From assembly GCF_018294505.1 (NCBI RefSeq), contig NC_057804.1:249854156-249918155 (forward strand): DNA of 64,000 nt. The letters are read 5' to 3'. This stretch comes from Triticum aestivum (lineage: Eukaryota; Streptophyta; Magnoliopsida; Poales; Poaceae). The position numbers and the translations under genes are program-made. Shown piece after piece: positions 34,131-46,700 of the stretch. Every line of letters starts with the position of its first letter. Within the stretch, counting starts at the first letter, position 1. The notes beneath the pieces are model-generated. The model made no database searches. It was not told the origin of the DNA and saw only the letters and a list, made by a program, of their open reading frames with translations.

Positions 34131-34960
34131 TGATCTCCTAGTAATCATCAGTTTCATGATGGACCAAGGAGAACCAGGCAAAGATCTGCCGATATTGGAG
34201 CAGACGCGGGAGGCTGATCCCCATGAGACAGAGAGCTCCAAGAAGATGGAGGCAGCCACCGAGTCGACCCCAGATACGCTCATGGCCACCACTGAGATGG
34301 TCAACGCCCCGTTTGAGGTTACAGCCCCCGTGGCACTGCAGGAGTAGTTTTCCCCCTTCGATGATGTGCCCCCCCCGCCCGCTGATCTGCCCAAGGTGAT
34401 TTCCTTCTTTGCCGATCTCGATTATGGTTTTTCATCTAAGTATGTGGTGATTAATAATGCAAAATTTTATTAGGTTCGATGCCATGCTATACATAGTGGT
34501 TTAAATAACTTGTGTTTCTTATACTGAAAAGTAATTTAGAATTTGTTTCTGTTTCAATTAGAGCCCTGATGCAGACAAGGATTGTGTGGTTGTACATGTC
34601 ACTCGCTATGAGGCGGATGACCTGAATATACGCACTGGGAAAATAGAGTTCTTAGGTTGTTGGATCCTGGAAGCCATTTGCGGTTATACCAATGAAGAGT
34701 TGTATTCTAGCCTCACTATTGTCAGGCATGTTGTCCAGGGTGTACTGAAGCACAAGAAGTTCAAATCTACTCATTCATTTTTGAGGCACACTGTTCTTGT
34801 TAAGCTTACGCAGGAAGATGGCGTGGCATGCCTCCACAAACAAGTTTATCAGTGGCAAGGCCACAAGGTTGTCTTCATGAAGGTTCACAGGATTGAGCTG
34901 CTACGGGACATCCTCGATGATGTTCATGGCAAGGTCCATCTTGTGTCCAGCCCAAATTAG
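34131..34960 (+). pseudogene. Unrecognised two-coding-exon gene with an in-frame TAG
   Basis: After an untranslated exon ending at 34008 and an intron ending TTCCTTTCAG at 34130, the coding frame starts at ATG 34156 (MMDQGEPGKDLPI). Coding exon 1 runs to 34395; the next runs 34562-34960, in phase 0, for 212 residues in all. Residues 1-80 are acidic and Pro-rich (FDDVPPPPADLPK). The second exon looks globular and conserved in style (VVVHVTRYEADDL, GCWILEAICGYTNEELYSSL, HTVLVKLTQEDG, VVFMKVHRIELLRDIL). TAG at 34345-34347 interrupts the frame 17 codons before the end of coding exon 1. Either the allele is null, or translation restarts downstream. I do not recognise the family; there is no signal peptide or membrane segment. 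The neighbour shares the promoter and is also broken by a single TAG. Confidence 0.55.
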
Positions 34961-35707
34961 ATCGAGGCATGAAATAGTTGCCCCAGCTAGTGTTTAATAG
35001 TAGTTTGTATTCTGTCTAATTATCCGGACCTTTCCTGTTATCGACTACTCTGGGGCTAGTACTCTGTTTGAATCCGTCCATGGGAACTGCTGCTACTTTT
35101 GTGTGCCCGTGAATCATGTGAGAACCATCATAATTGTTGCCGAAACAGATGCGTCCTCACTAGTTTTTTCATGAATATGACATGGTAAGACATAAGTTGT
35201 CACGGTTTATCATACGAGTAGTGTGTGCTTTGATGAAATAGAGCACTTGTTCGAGAACTGTGCGTCGACGTATACATAAGTACTTGTAAACACTGTTGGT
35301 GCTACACCACTTGTAAGCAGTTGTGCAAAACACGGCACATTGGCTCATCTTGCTTCAACACTAGGCTATCGACTAGCTAACAATCAACAATCTGCTGTCC
35401 ATATAAGCAACTATGTATCTTGTTACAGTGGTTCATGTAGTTAATTGAGGCCACAATCTAATAAATTCCAAATGTTCACACGCTAGTCCAGCGCTCATGC
35501 GGAACACTCACATTAAACTCGTCTTCATAAAAAACTTGAAACGCATAAGTTAAGCAATTGTATACATCTCAATGATTCATAGAACATAACAAACATATAC
35601 TATTTCATAGCAAAAGACAAAGTTGTGATAAGGTTTACAAATCAGGAAAAAACAAGCAAGGCTTCTCTGAGCAAAGGGCCTCCCGGCAGGCTTAAATTTC
35701 CTGGATT
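34961..35707. other. Intergenic 3' regions of two convergent units
   Basis: About 750 bp of AT-rich sequence. The left part would be the 3' end of the plus-strand gene ending at 34960, and the right part would be the 3' end of the minus-strand exon at 35708. No additional coding signal. Confidence 0.4.
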
Positions 35708-36016
35708 TTACTCTGGTTTTTTCTTATGCCACCATCCAGGGTTTGGTTCTCTCATTCCAGAATAACCAATTATAATTGTGGTCTCAGCTGGAATGCTGAA
35801 CTGAACCAAGCAGTGTACTGACCAGGTGAAATACTTGTGCATTCCACTAAATTTAAGCACCGTTATTTGTAGAAATAAGCAGACCACAATGCCTCTTGTC
35901 CACGCACCTCTCCAAAAAACCACCGTGCAGCCGTGCCAGCTAGTCCTTGGTCCATTGATGAACTGGTAGAAAGTGCATTCCGGACTAGGATGCAGTTGTT
36001 TTCGCTCGTCCCTCCA
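35708..36016 (-). CDS. Probable 3' coding exon of a minus-strand host gene (split by a retrotransposon)
   Basis: In minus reading the sequence before the exon is a pyrimidine-biased tract ending TGATTGCAG, a good splice acceptor. From 36016 the frame is open for 102 codons (WRDERKQLHPSPECTFYQFI, then TIIIGYSGMREPNPGWWHKK) to a TAA at 35708-35710. The polypyrimidine part of that acceptor lies beyond 48192, because the 12.2 kb retrotransposon sits between. Removing it restores TTTTACTTCCTGATTGCAG. A possible upstream exon is at 49316-49008. No known domain recognised. The exon could also be a chance ORF; the restored acceptor is the main support. Confidence 0.35.
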   Translation of the reverse strand, partial: WRDERKQLHPSPECTFYQFINGPRTSWHGCTVVFWRGAWTRGIVVCLFLQITVLKFSGMHKYFTWSVHCLVQFSIPAETTIIIGYSGMREPNPGWWHKKKPE

Positions 36017-36020
36017 CTGC

Positions 36021-36025
36021 AATCA
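36021..36025. other. Left target-site duplication AATCA
   Basis: AATCA directly precedes the TG terminus at 36026 and recurs at 48193-48197 directly after the CA terminus. A perfect 5 bp duplication marks a single clean insertion. Confidence 0.95.
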
Positions 36026-39000
36026 TGTGGGGACCCCGACTCATAAGTCGTGATCACCGAATGCACGTGTACAGTGATCCCAGAGATCAATGCTCACTGA
36101 ACACACAGAAGCTGAATAACAAGAGTCTTACATCCATACATACCGTCTTACACAAATTATGACCATTATGGTCAAGTCTTACATAGATAAAGTCACAAGG
36201 GCTGAACACCAAATAAACTTAAGCAGTGGAAATCTTCGTTGATAAGTAGAACCCATGCCATCTGCCTTAACCCTACAGGCATTCTGACTGGGAAGCATCC
36301 TAGTTCGCGTGTTTGTCACCAAAGAACTCTTCCTCGAACTCCTGCTCTTCCATGCCTGGTCAATTAAATAACCAGTGGCAAGCCAATGAGTACTTTGAAT
36401 GTACTCCCAAGCAACCCATGATTTGGTTCAAAGTAACAATGCAACTGTACAACAAGTAAGCAGCCTAGCTTCAAGCTAGTTGAGATGTCCTATCAACTTG
36501 TGAGATATGCATCAATGAACACGGGTAACCTTGAGAACAGGTTACACATATCAACACAAATAGGGTTTGGATAAATGCCATTTCATTCAACATGTCAAGT
36601 CACCACCTTTGCACAAATAGTTCTCTTCCACACATGCACAGAGATTGTAAAATTTCTGGACATAGTTTAAGTAGCACCTCCCAACTGTCCATGACCGTGG
36701 ACACGGCTATTCGAATAGTTTGACAATCTGCAGAGGTTGCGCACATTACCCACAAGATCCGGGAAGCTTTCGTGTCATCCACGACCCCGCAGTACCTCAA
36801 GTACTCGGGGGAAGCACCCGATCATTACCTTTCCCTAGACGACACTAGCATAGGGTCCACTCGTTGATACACGACCCTCGTGTATAAGCAAAAGATCACA
36901 TTATTATGGATACACGAAGGGACCAACGGTGTGTCCGGTGCCCTGTGAAAACAGTCATGGCCGCCTATCCAAGCACGACCCCGTCCCGAGAGTGACCTCA
37001 AGTCACCCCCGTCATTAGTAATGTGGGCACCATGCTAGTATTAGCCTAAGTAATCAATAATGCCCCGTCCCATAAAGGGGTAGACTGGTTGCACATGTTT
37101 GGTTGGGACGGTAGTCACACATAAATCTAATCCATCATTTTACACACACACACACCAAAACCTCTCTTTGGTACACCACTTCTTCCTCAAGTGGTGACCT
37201 TAGTTCAACATCTCCCAAGGGCATTAGGTGCACCCGATGGGGTTTTCGAAAGAATGTAACCACGAAGAGTTCATGGTACACATGCATCATTATGCATCAA
37301 CTAGTCTCTTGAAAATGCAATCATGAACAAGGTAAGGTCATGAGTAGGGTTATGCATCATGGGGTGGTTCACAACAAGTTTTACCACCGTCATATTTCAT
37401 CATCATGCAATCGGAAAAAGGGTACCAATGAACAAGAGGGGTGACATGGTCAAAGGGCTGCTTGCCTTGGTCTTCAAAGTCTTCAGGTCCTTCTCCTTAT
37501 TCTTATCCAACTACTTCGTCAAATATGGGATCTATTCGTCGAGAAAGAAATGATGGGAAAAATAAGGCAATAATAAAAAACAAAAACCAAAGTGCTCAGA
37601 GAAATGTCAACTTATTTTTGATAAATACTTGGGGGAAAGCTAAGAAGGGGAAAATTACTAGTTATGGATTTGGAGTTGTGGAATATGATAAATGGATTTA
37701 CAAAGGTATATTTAAATGCTTAAAATCACATTTAAATATTTACAGTGAAGAAAAGTTTGTTGGATTTGAATGAAAGTTGCACCATTAAATATGTTGCAAT
37801 ATTTCAGGAATTTAGGAGTTGGAATTAATTTATTTGGACAAATATTCAACTCAGTGGAATTTTTGGAAAATTCATAGAAAAAGAAAAGGAAAAATGGCAC
37901 TGTGCCACTGGGCCAGAAAGGCCACAATGCAGCAGGACTAGAGGCGATTCGGCCCAGGTGAGCCGAACGGCGCGCGCGCATGCCAGGTTTGAACCTGACG
38001 GGCGGGGCCCATGCCCAAGTGAGAGAGAGGGAGGCGAGGAGGAAGAGAGGCTGACAGGCAGGGCCTGCCTATCATCCCTAACCCTGCGACAGAGGGCCGG
38101 CGAGCTCACCGGCGACGTTTCCGGGCACGGCGGGGTGAGCTGATGGGACCATTGGACTCCTCATCGTGTCGCCGTTCGGGTGGTGCCGGAGTTGGCCGGA
38201 GGGGAGCAGTGGTTCGCCAGCGATGAGGTTCGCGGCAGAGGTACATCGGGCGTTCATGGCTCCGGCCGTTTCCGACTGCAAAACGAGCGGGAAAGAGGGG
38301 GGAATGGTTAGGGAGGTGCGGCGGTTCCAGATCGAGAGATAGAAGAGGCGAAGAGAGCCTGTACCCCGAGATCGACAGCGGCCCGAGGCGGCAAAGCTCG
38401 AGCTCGATCTCGAGCTCTGGCGCTTCTTGAGATGAACTGGGGTGCGGGGGGGCCTATTTGGAGTGGGATAGGACTAGTGGTGATGAGGGAGAGGTTCGGG
38501 CACGCCTTTAAGTAGGCGAGCCACGAATCACCGTAGACCCGTGCGCCGGCGAGGGTGTTGCCGTCGCTGTGGGTCACCAGGGCTCAAATGAGCGTGTCCG
38601 GGGTGTTTGTGGAGATGGTCCACGACCAAGGGAAGGAAGAGAGGGAGCAGGAGGGGCCAGAGGCGCCGCGCGTGTGAGCGTGCTCACTGGTGCGTTCGGG
38701 CGGCCGGCGTGCGTGCGAGCTGGGGCAAGAGGAAGGAGAAGGAGGAGGGGGGCAGAGGCATGGCTTGTCGCAGACGTCGAGGCGCATCGTCGGGCGCGCT
38801 GGGGAGCCCCGAGGTGGCCGGAGGTGGTTGGCAGGGGGCGGCTACAGTGCGGGAGCGCACTGTAGCACGCTCCAGAGCGTGCAAATGGCCAGCATGCCAC
38901 TTTTTTGGCAAAGTGGGCACGGCCAAGCATGTCTAGTAGCTCTAGGGAGGAGTAAAGAATGCAGGGAAAGCCTTGGATGCCTTGGGTGGCCACTGGAGTG

Positions 39001-40381
39001 AGGAGGGAGGTGAGGAAGAGGGGTGCAAGGGTTGTCCAGAGAGGTAAAAGAGGTGTTCTCACCCCTCAATTATTGATCTGAGATGCAACCATTGCTACTG
39101 GAGGTAGAAGAGGTCTAGGAGGGGCTGTGGTTAAAAGTTGAGGCCATGGAGAAGGGTGGAAGTGGTCAAAACAGGGGGTTTAGTAAAATGGCAGAAGGTG
39201 TTCGTTGCTGGTTTGGGCAAGAAAATAAACTCCTCTTGTCTTTAGGCTTGACAGCGTCAACTGGCATGAGATAATAATAGGTTCCACCAAGGTTGAGTCC
39301 ATTTGGGCAAAGTTGCCAATGCAACTTTTGTAAACCCTAGAAATCAACATAAATGATTTTTCCAAGATCTAGACATGCAAAACTATTCTCCTTGATTCAC
39401 CACTTGGTGAAGTGTCATCATTTGAGGTTCTCAAGATGTCCACAAAAGTTGAGATCAAAAGGAGAAAGTTGCCAATGTAGAGTTGTTCAAATTTGGTTCT
39501 GGACAGGGAGGGTTTTGGGGCCCTTTGATCAAGTTAACTTGTTCTCCAACTTGTACCACTTGGTCTAGATGAATAATTAGAACATTAGAATGTTCACAAG
39601 GTTTGAGAACATTTCGAAATGTTTGGCAATGTAAAGTTGCTTAAACTTCAAAATGGACATAAATGGTTTTGAGGGGATTTGATGATGTTATATTGTTATC
39701 CAAGTCATGAGACTTGGCAAGATCATCAAATATGTCATATTTGACATGCTAGAATTTTCTTGGAATTTTTAGAGAATATTTCCTTTGTAAATATTTCAAA
39801 AGCTTGAAATATCCAGAAAGGGTTTTTGAGGGGTTTGACCAATATTTTGAACATGACCATGTGTTGAAACTCTTATACATGGACAATACATGTCCACTGA
39901 GTTTACCTAAATTTTCACATATATTTTTAAAGTATTAAAATAACTTTAACATATTAAAGACCATTTCTGGCCTAAAGAAAAAGCCTTTAAATAAAATAGC
40001 AAAATAACTTTTCAAATTATATTTTTGTGGTTTAAGGGGATCCTATATCTAATAGGTTTCAAATATACCCTTTGAAATATTTTTCATACCCCAAATCAAG
40101 TACTTGTAGTGCAAACCTCAATTTAGGGGTTTTTGGAAAACTAAATTTTGAAAATACTATTTGGCCAAATTATTTTTGTAAGAAAATACTATATTGCACT
40201 ATACACATGGCATGATCATTGGGCAGAAGTTTTGGATCAAGGAAATGAAGTATAGAAGGTGAAGCTATGTTGAGAAAGTCAACTCAAATAAAAAGTCAAA
40301 GAATGCAAAAGTTTTTGTCAAACCACACTTTATCATGATTTATCATCTTAAGTGTTGTGGCATGAAAATCAGGGTGTGACA
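36026..40381 (-). repeat. Left (3') LTR, 4356 bp
   Basis: It starts TGTGGGGACCCC and ends GGGTGTGACA. It is collinear with 43789-48192. It contains a GC-rich block (37920-38900) and a long AT-rich right half. Reading frames of up to 162 codons in the GC-rich block occur in both LTRs with different interruptions and are not treated as genes. Confidence 0.9.
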
Positions 40382-40396
40382 GACCTACCCCCCTTG
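40382..40396 (-). other. Polypurine tract
   Basis: In minus reading CAAGGGGGGTAGGTC lies directly before the TG of the 3' LTR, the expected position for plus-strand priming. Confidence 0.75.
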
Positions 40397-40712
40397 CAAG
40401 AATCTCGTCCCCGAAAATTCCAAACTAGGCGTGGAAAGGAGTATGGAAACTTGGATTCGGGGTAGTCTTCACGTCCTCATACTACTTTTGCTTCCAAGTG
40501 GTGCTCCATTGAACCTTGGGGTACTTGATGGTGTGGCTCTGCGTATGACGTTCGTCTTGATCCAGGTTGCTAAGGGGTTTCTCACATAGGTCCCATTGGT
40601 CTAGGGGTCGATGGCTCGATGATCGATGTCCTTATTAGCGCTTGGGCTAGCTAGGAAGTAGAAAACACTCCCGGAGTTGTGTCATGTGGGAACATTATGC
40701 ATAGTGGGTAAC

Positions 40713-41111
40713 TCAGGTGGTAACTCTAGCTGGTAGCCGTCTATCCCTCGTCTTGCAGTGACCTCGGAGGGGGTTGTTAAATCTTGGTTTAAGCTTCCCT
40801 TTGATATGGAAATGCTTGGTTCCTTTGAGAGAAGTGGCTTGCAGATACACCTGGTCTTCGACGTGGATGTTTACTTCTTGACGATGGTGGTTGGTGTAGT
40901 TCTTCCTTCTAGACATGGCGGTTTTAAAATGTCTTCTAATCAGCTGAACGACTCTTCTTTCGTTTTCGGGTAGACAAGTATGTCGCCAAATAAAGATGAC
41001 AACTAACTTGTCCAAGTATTCCATGAAGTCTATCGGGTACGCAAAGTAGGCTGGGGTATTAGTGGTGGTCTCGATTGAGCATTGGCAAAGGTCTTCTCGT
41101 CTTAGAGCCAA
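40713..41111 (-). pseudogene. Relic of the integrase C-terminal region of a gypsy polyprotein
   Basis: A 132-codon minus frame. Its second half (SRRKNYTNHHRQEVNI, VYLQATSLKGTKHFHIKGKL, KPRFNNP) matches the pattern just before and within the GPY-type C-terminal end of plant gypsy integrases (SRQKNYAD..., V.LKV.P.KG..RF..KGKL.PR..GP). The first half is degenerate. No catalytic core is present upstream. It lies where the end of pol should be, close to the polypurine tract. Confidence 0.55.
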
Positions 41112-42839
41112 AGCCCGTGGTCATGATCCGACCATGTTGTGGTTTGGTGGGGCTCAAGAGTTTCAAGGATTCTAGTGTGCGTGTGAACGCTTATTATCTC
41201 ACCCTTAAGCACAGTTTATGAGATGCCAATAGTTCTACCTAGTATTCACATCATATTACCAAAAGAATCATCTCGTATAGGTCAACTCCAATCATCACTC
41301 ATGTTATTCATATCCTCATGGCTCCCAAGAGGGGTTCTAACAAAATCATACATTTCAACTATACCCAAGCTCATATGCATGAATATCCCTAAAATCCATG
41401 GGTAGAGCATACAAGCTTCCAAGGTCAAACATAGTGCATCTTTATCCAAAGGAAACACATCGTATGCCACTCCAAGATCCTGTTTCCTTCCTATGAATCA
41501 ACTCCAACAACCCATTAACTTCCATCAACAACTACCTAATCCATTAATTATACAACTCCAATGTCTATGGTGTCTCACACGAATCTTCTAACGTCCTATA
41601 ATCCCCAAATACATGAAAAAGAGCTACTTTTACTATAGTCAGTCCACCAATTCCCATTTTCAGGGTCAAGTAACTTCCGACCTCAAGCTTATATAGATCC
41701 CTAAATCAACTCCGACAATTAATCCAATCTCCTAGTTTATTACCCACCAAGAAACATGGTATCATAATTGAGATCATCAGTATAAATCAAATTTTCTCTG
41801 AACCATGTAGACATACTCAGCAACTATATTCAACTAGAATCACCTACTTAAATCCAAATCTCATGTCCAACGAGAATTTCTACACTTTTCCCCAAATCAT
41901 TATCATAATATCAACTATCTCTTATCAATATCCCCTGGCTAAGTCAAATCCTTATACCTTCAAGAATTTCATCGTGCGATCATAATTGTCCTACAAAATC
42001 CAATTTACTCCACGGGTAATGAATGCTATGCTACTCTATTAACATGATCCCACCAAGTTCATCAACTAACATGAAAACCTCAAAATCGCCAGAAAGTCTC
42101 GGATAATTCCTCAAGGCCTTTGATATAAACTCATCAATTCATTTGTCATATATCAATATCCTCAAATAGGTCTACCCGATGGCATTGTCAGTTCTGGTGC
42201 TACCTTAGGATGATAATGTGCTCGTTCACTATGTCCACTAGTTCCATAATGAACCAGTGCAAGGTTACGGAGGCTTAGCTGGTTCTCTTGCAATCTTGTG
42301 GGTTAAGCACTTGGTTAGGGATTCGAGCTGGGTTATCTCATGAAGTCTCAAAAGGTCTAGGGATGGGTTTCTAATCTTGAGAGGTAAACATAACTCTACT
42401 GGGCTGCTCTTTGTCGAGGAGGCTGCAGCAAAAGTCTCCAGTGCTAGTTGGTCGCCGAAGTAGAATCCTTGGTGTACCTTGTCTTGTCGGTCTTCAGTTG
42501 AGGAGAGAGGGATGAGAGGGAAAAGTAGTATAGATGGGGATTCCTAAAGGGGATTCTATAGTGCAGGTGCAAACAAACAAGTGCCAAAAGACCACACACA
42601 ATTTCATTAAGATAAGACAGGTGATATAGTTGCATACTTGCTGCCTAAGGCAAAAGTGCAACTTATATCAAAACACAAACAGATAAGAACAAGCAACACT
42701 CAACATGGTTTCATTTGAACCATCATATGGACTCGACTGCGCATAGGGGGTACATGACTCATCCTACCCTAGGGGTCCTCAGATTCGGTAGTCGTGCTTG
42801 CTTCATCACTTTGAGAGAACGGCGTTCGGTCTTCAGCTT
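41112..42839. other. Degenerate interior of the 36-48 kb element
   Basis: About 1.7 kb between the Gag end and the integrase relic. No reverse transcriptase or protease motif could be read in any frame. Much of it is AT/C-rich with short ORFs only. A deletion of pol, or replacement by unrelated sequence, is likely. Confidence 0.45.
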
Positions 42840-43637
42840 CTAGGTTCTCCTGGGTGCCAATGGACATGCGACAGTCGGCTGCTTGTTGGGACACATCCTA
42901 TTAATATGCCCAAGTTCACCACACCCGTGACATGTGACAGAAGCAAAAGGGTTGCTATTCAGTCTTGGGTATTGTCGTCAGGGGCCTGATGATGATCTTC
43001 TACGAGGTGGATATGGAAGTCCATTCCTATGCTTTCTGCATGGGGTTTGGTTGCGAGCTTTCTGAAGTTCCTTGATTTGTTGCTCCTGATTAGAAATGTG
43101 GGCTTCTAGGGCAGTGATTTGCTGTTCTCGCTCAACCACCTTCTTCTTCTTGAGGCAGTGGAGGTGCAGAAGTGAAGGGAGATCTTGGCGAGCCTTGAGA
43201 AATGCTTCGGTAAGGTGGCGTAGAAGGTAGTCTCCTGCATTGACGAAACAGATCTGGTACTTGAGGGTTGGATCCTCGTCTTCTGGGGAAATCATCACTT
43301 GAGTCGGATCTCCAAATCCGCTCTTGCCAGGCAGGTAGCGGGTGGCATGTTCTTCTTTCATTTCTAGAAGGAGGTCTCGAAGACGGAGGAGAGCTTCGTA
43401 TGCCACTTCCTGAATGGCTAGGTCTCTTGTTGGCATAGGTGGTCCAACGAAGAACCACCCCTGAGGTGAGGTCTTGGCAGGCACAAAAACCTTGGCGTAG
43501 AATTCCTTCTCGAACACATCATTTTCTAGTTCATGCAGGGTGTATATGGGCAACAAGGGATAGTGGCATTGTTGGAGGCAATCTCTTAGGAGTGATGGAA
43601 ATCTTGTCGTAAGGAGTCTCAAGGGGGCGACGGCCAT
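42840..43637 (-). pseudogene. Gag polyprotein with CCHC zinc knuckle, one in-frame TGA
   Basis: The frame starts at 43637 (MAVAPLRLLTTRFPSLLRD) and reads through a helical capsid-like region (FVNAGDYLLRHLTEAFLKA), a coiled coil (VVEREQQITALEAHISNQEQ) and a basic segment. TGA at 42980-42978 interrupts it. The same frame then continues to a zinc knuckle CHGCGELGHINRMC (42932-42891) and ends at TAG 42842-42840. The knuckle has exact C-x2-C-x4-H-x4-C spacing. Gag packages element RNA. The TGA is consistent with CGA to TGA. About 265 codons in total. Confidence 0.75.
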
Positions 43638-43772
43638 TTACGAAGGTTGAATGGGAGAGGTCAATAAGGGAAATATATTTTGGGTTGGGTAAGCTTTAGA
43701 AAAGAAGGGAAGTTTAGATGGTCTCAAGCTAACTAACGTCCATGCTAACTAAGGCTTCCTACAGTCAGGATG

Positions 43773-43784
43773 GCTCTGATACCA
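43773..43784 (-). other. Primer-binding site, initiator-Met tRNA type
   Basis: In minus reading TGGTATCAGAGC lies four bases after the end of the 5' LTR (43789). It confirms minus orientation. Confidence 0.9.
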
Positions 43785-43788
43785 GCTC

Positions 43789-46700
43789 TGTGGGGCCCCA
43801 GACTCATAAGTCGTGATCACCGAATGCACGTGTACAGTGATCCCAAAGATCAATGCTCACTGAACACACAGAAGCTGAATAACAAGAGTCTTACATCCAT
43901 ACATACCGTCTTACACAAATTATGACCATTATGGTCAAGCCTTACATTGATAAAGCCACAAGGGCTGAACACCAAATAAACTTAAGCAGCGAAAATCTTC
44001 GTTAATAAGTAGAACCCATGCCATCTGCCTTAACCCTACAGGCATTCTGACTGGGAAGCGTCCTAGTTTGCGTGTTCGTCACCAAACAACTCTTCCTCGA
44101 ACTCCTGCTCTTCCATGCCTGGTCAATTAAATAACCAGTGGCAAGCCAATGAGTACTTTGAATGTACTCGCAAGCAACCCATGATTTGGTTCAAAGTAAC
44201 AATGCAATTGTACAACAAGTAAGCAGCCTAGCTTCATGCTAGTTGAGATGTCCTATCAACTTGTGAGATATGCATCAATGAACATGGGTAACCTTGAGAA
44301 CAGGTTAAAGATATCAACACAAATAGGGTTTGGATAAATGCCATTTCATTCAACATGTCAAGTCACCACCTTGACACAAATAGTTCTCTTCCACACATGC
44401 ACAGAGATTGTCAAATTTCTGGACATAGTTTAAGTAGCACCTCCCAACTGTCCATGACCGTGGACACGGCTATTCGAATAGTTTGACACTCTGCAAAGGT
44501 TGCACACTTAACCCACAAGATCCGGGAAGCTTTCGTGTCATCCATGATCCCGCAGTACCTCAAGTACTCGGGGGAAGCACCCGATCATTACCTTTGCCTA
44601 GACGACACTAACATAGGGTCCACTCGTTGATACACGGCCCTCGTGTATAAGCAAAAGATCGTGGGGCTCTGCCCTTTTCACATCATTACGCATACACGAA
44701 GGGACCAACGGTGTGTCCGGTGCCCTGTGAAAACAGTCATGGCCGCCTATCCAAGCATGACTCCGTCCCGAGAGTGACCTCAAGTCACCCCCGTCACTAG
44801 TAATGTGGGCACCATTCTAGTATCGGCCTAAGTAATCAATAATGCCCCATCCCATAAAGGGGTAGAGTGGTTGCACATGTTTGGTTGGGACGGTAGTCAC
44901 ACATAAATCTAATTCATCATTTTACACACACACACCAAAAGCTCTCTTTGGTACACCACTTCTTCCTCAAGTGGTGACCTTAGTTCAACATCTCCCAAGG
45001 GCATTAGGGGCACCCGATGGGGTTTTCGAAAGAATGTAACCATGAAGAGTTCATGGTACACATGCATCATTATGCATCAACTAGTCTCTTGAAAAAGCAG
45101 TCATGAACAAGGTAAGGTCATGAGTAGGGGTATGCATCATGAGGTGGTTCACAATAAGTTTTACCACCGTCATATTTCATCATCATGCAATCGAAAAAAG
45201 GGTACCGATGAACCAGAGGGGTGACATGGTCAAAGGGCTGCTTGCCTTGGTGTTCAAAGTCTTCAAGTCCTTCTCCTTCTTCTTATCCAACTACTTCGTC
45301 AAATATGGGATCTATTCGTCGCAAAAGAAATGACGGGAAAAATAAGGCAATAATAAAATAGAAAAACCAAAGTGCTCAGAAAAATGTCAACTTATTATTT
45401 ATAAATACTAGAGGGAAATCTAAGAAGGGGAAAATTACTAGTTATGGATTTGGAGTTGTGGAATAGGATAAATGGATTTACAAAGGTATATTTAAATGCT
45501 TAAAATCACATTTAAATATTAAAGTGAAGAAAAGTTTGTTGGATTTGAACGAAAGTTGCACCATTAAATAGGTTGCAATATTTCAGGAATTTAGGAGTTG
45601 GAATTAATTTATCTGGACAAATATTCAAATCAGTGGAATTTTTGGAAAATTCATAGAAAAAGAAAAGGAAAAATGGCACTGTGCCACTTGGCCAGAAAGG
45701 CCACCGTGCAGCAGGCCCAGAGGCGATTCGGCCCAGGTGAGCCGAGCGGCACGCGCGTGCTCCACGTTTGAACCTGACGGGCGGGGCCTAGGCCCCAGTG
45801 AGAGAGAGGGAGGCGAGGGGGAGAGAGGCTGATAGGCGGGGCCCGCCTGTCATCCCTAACCCTGCGACAGAGGGCCGACGAGCTCACCGGCGACGTTTTC
45901 GGGCATGTCGGGGTGAGCTGATGGCACCGTTGGACTCATCGTCGTGTCGCCGTTCGGGTGGTGCCGGAGTTGGCCGGAGGGGAGCAGTGGTTCGCCGGTG
46001 ACGAGGTTTGCGGTGGAGGAGCGTCAGGCGTTGATGGATCCGGCCGTTTCCGACTGCAAAACGAGCGGGAAAGAGGGGGGAATGGTCAGGGAGGTGCGGT
46101 GGTTCCAGATCAAGATATAGAAGAGGCGGAGAGAGCCTGTACCCCTAGATCGACGGCAGCCCGAGGCGGCGAAGCTCGAGCTCGACCTCGATCTCGGGCA
46201 CTTCTGGAGATGAACTGGGGTGCGGGGGGGGGGGGGCTATTTGGAGTGGGATAGGACTAGTGGTGGTGAGGGAGAGGTTCGTGGAGGCCTTTAAGTAGGC
46301 GAGCCATGACTCACCGTAGACCCGGGCGCCGGCGAGGCTGTTGCCGTTGATGTGGGTCATGGAGGCTCAAATGAGTGTGTCCAGGGCGTTTGTGGAGATG
46401 GTCCACGACCAGGGGAAGGAAGAGAGCGAGCAGGAGGGGCCAGAGGCGCCACGCGTGTGAGCGTGCTCACTAGTGCGTTCGGGTGGCCGGCGCGCGTGCG
46501 AGCTGGGGCAAGAGGGAGGAGAAGGAGGAGGGGGACAGAGGCGTGGCGTGTCGCAAACGTCGAGGCGCATCGTCGGGCGCGCTGGGGAGGCCCGAGGTGG
46601 CCGGAGGTGGTTGGGAGGGGGCGGCTACAGTGTGGGAGCGCACTGTAGCGCGCTCCAGAGCGTGCAAATGGCCGGCATGCCACTTTTTTTTGGCAAAGTG

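Noticed and set aside
38574..39069. 162-codon minus ORF and neighbours, repeated at 46.36-46.85 kb
   Set aside because: Both are in the LTRs of the 36-48 kb element with different interruptions. Composition explains the open frames.
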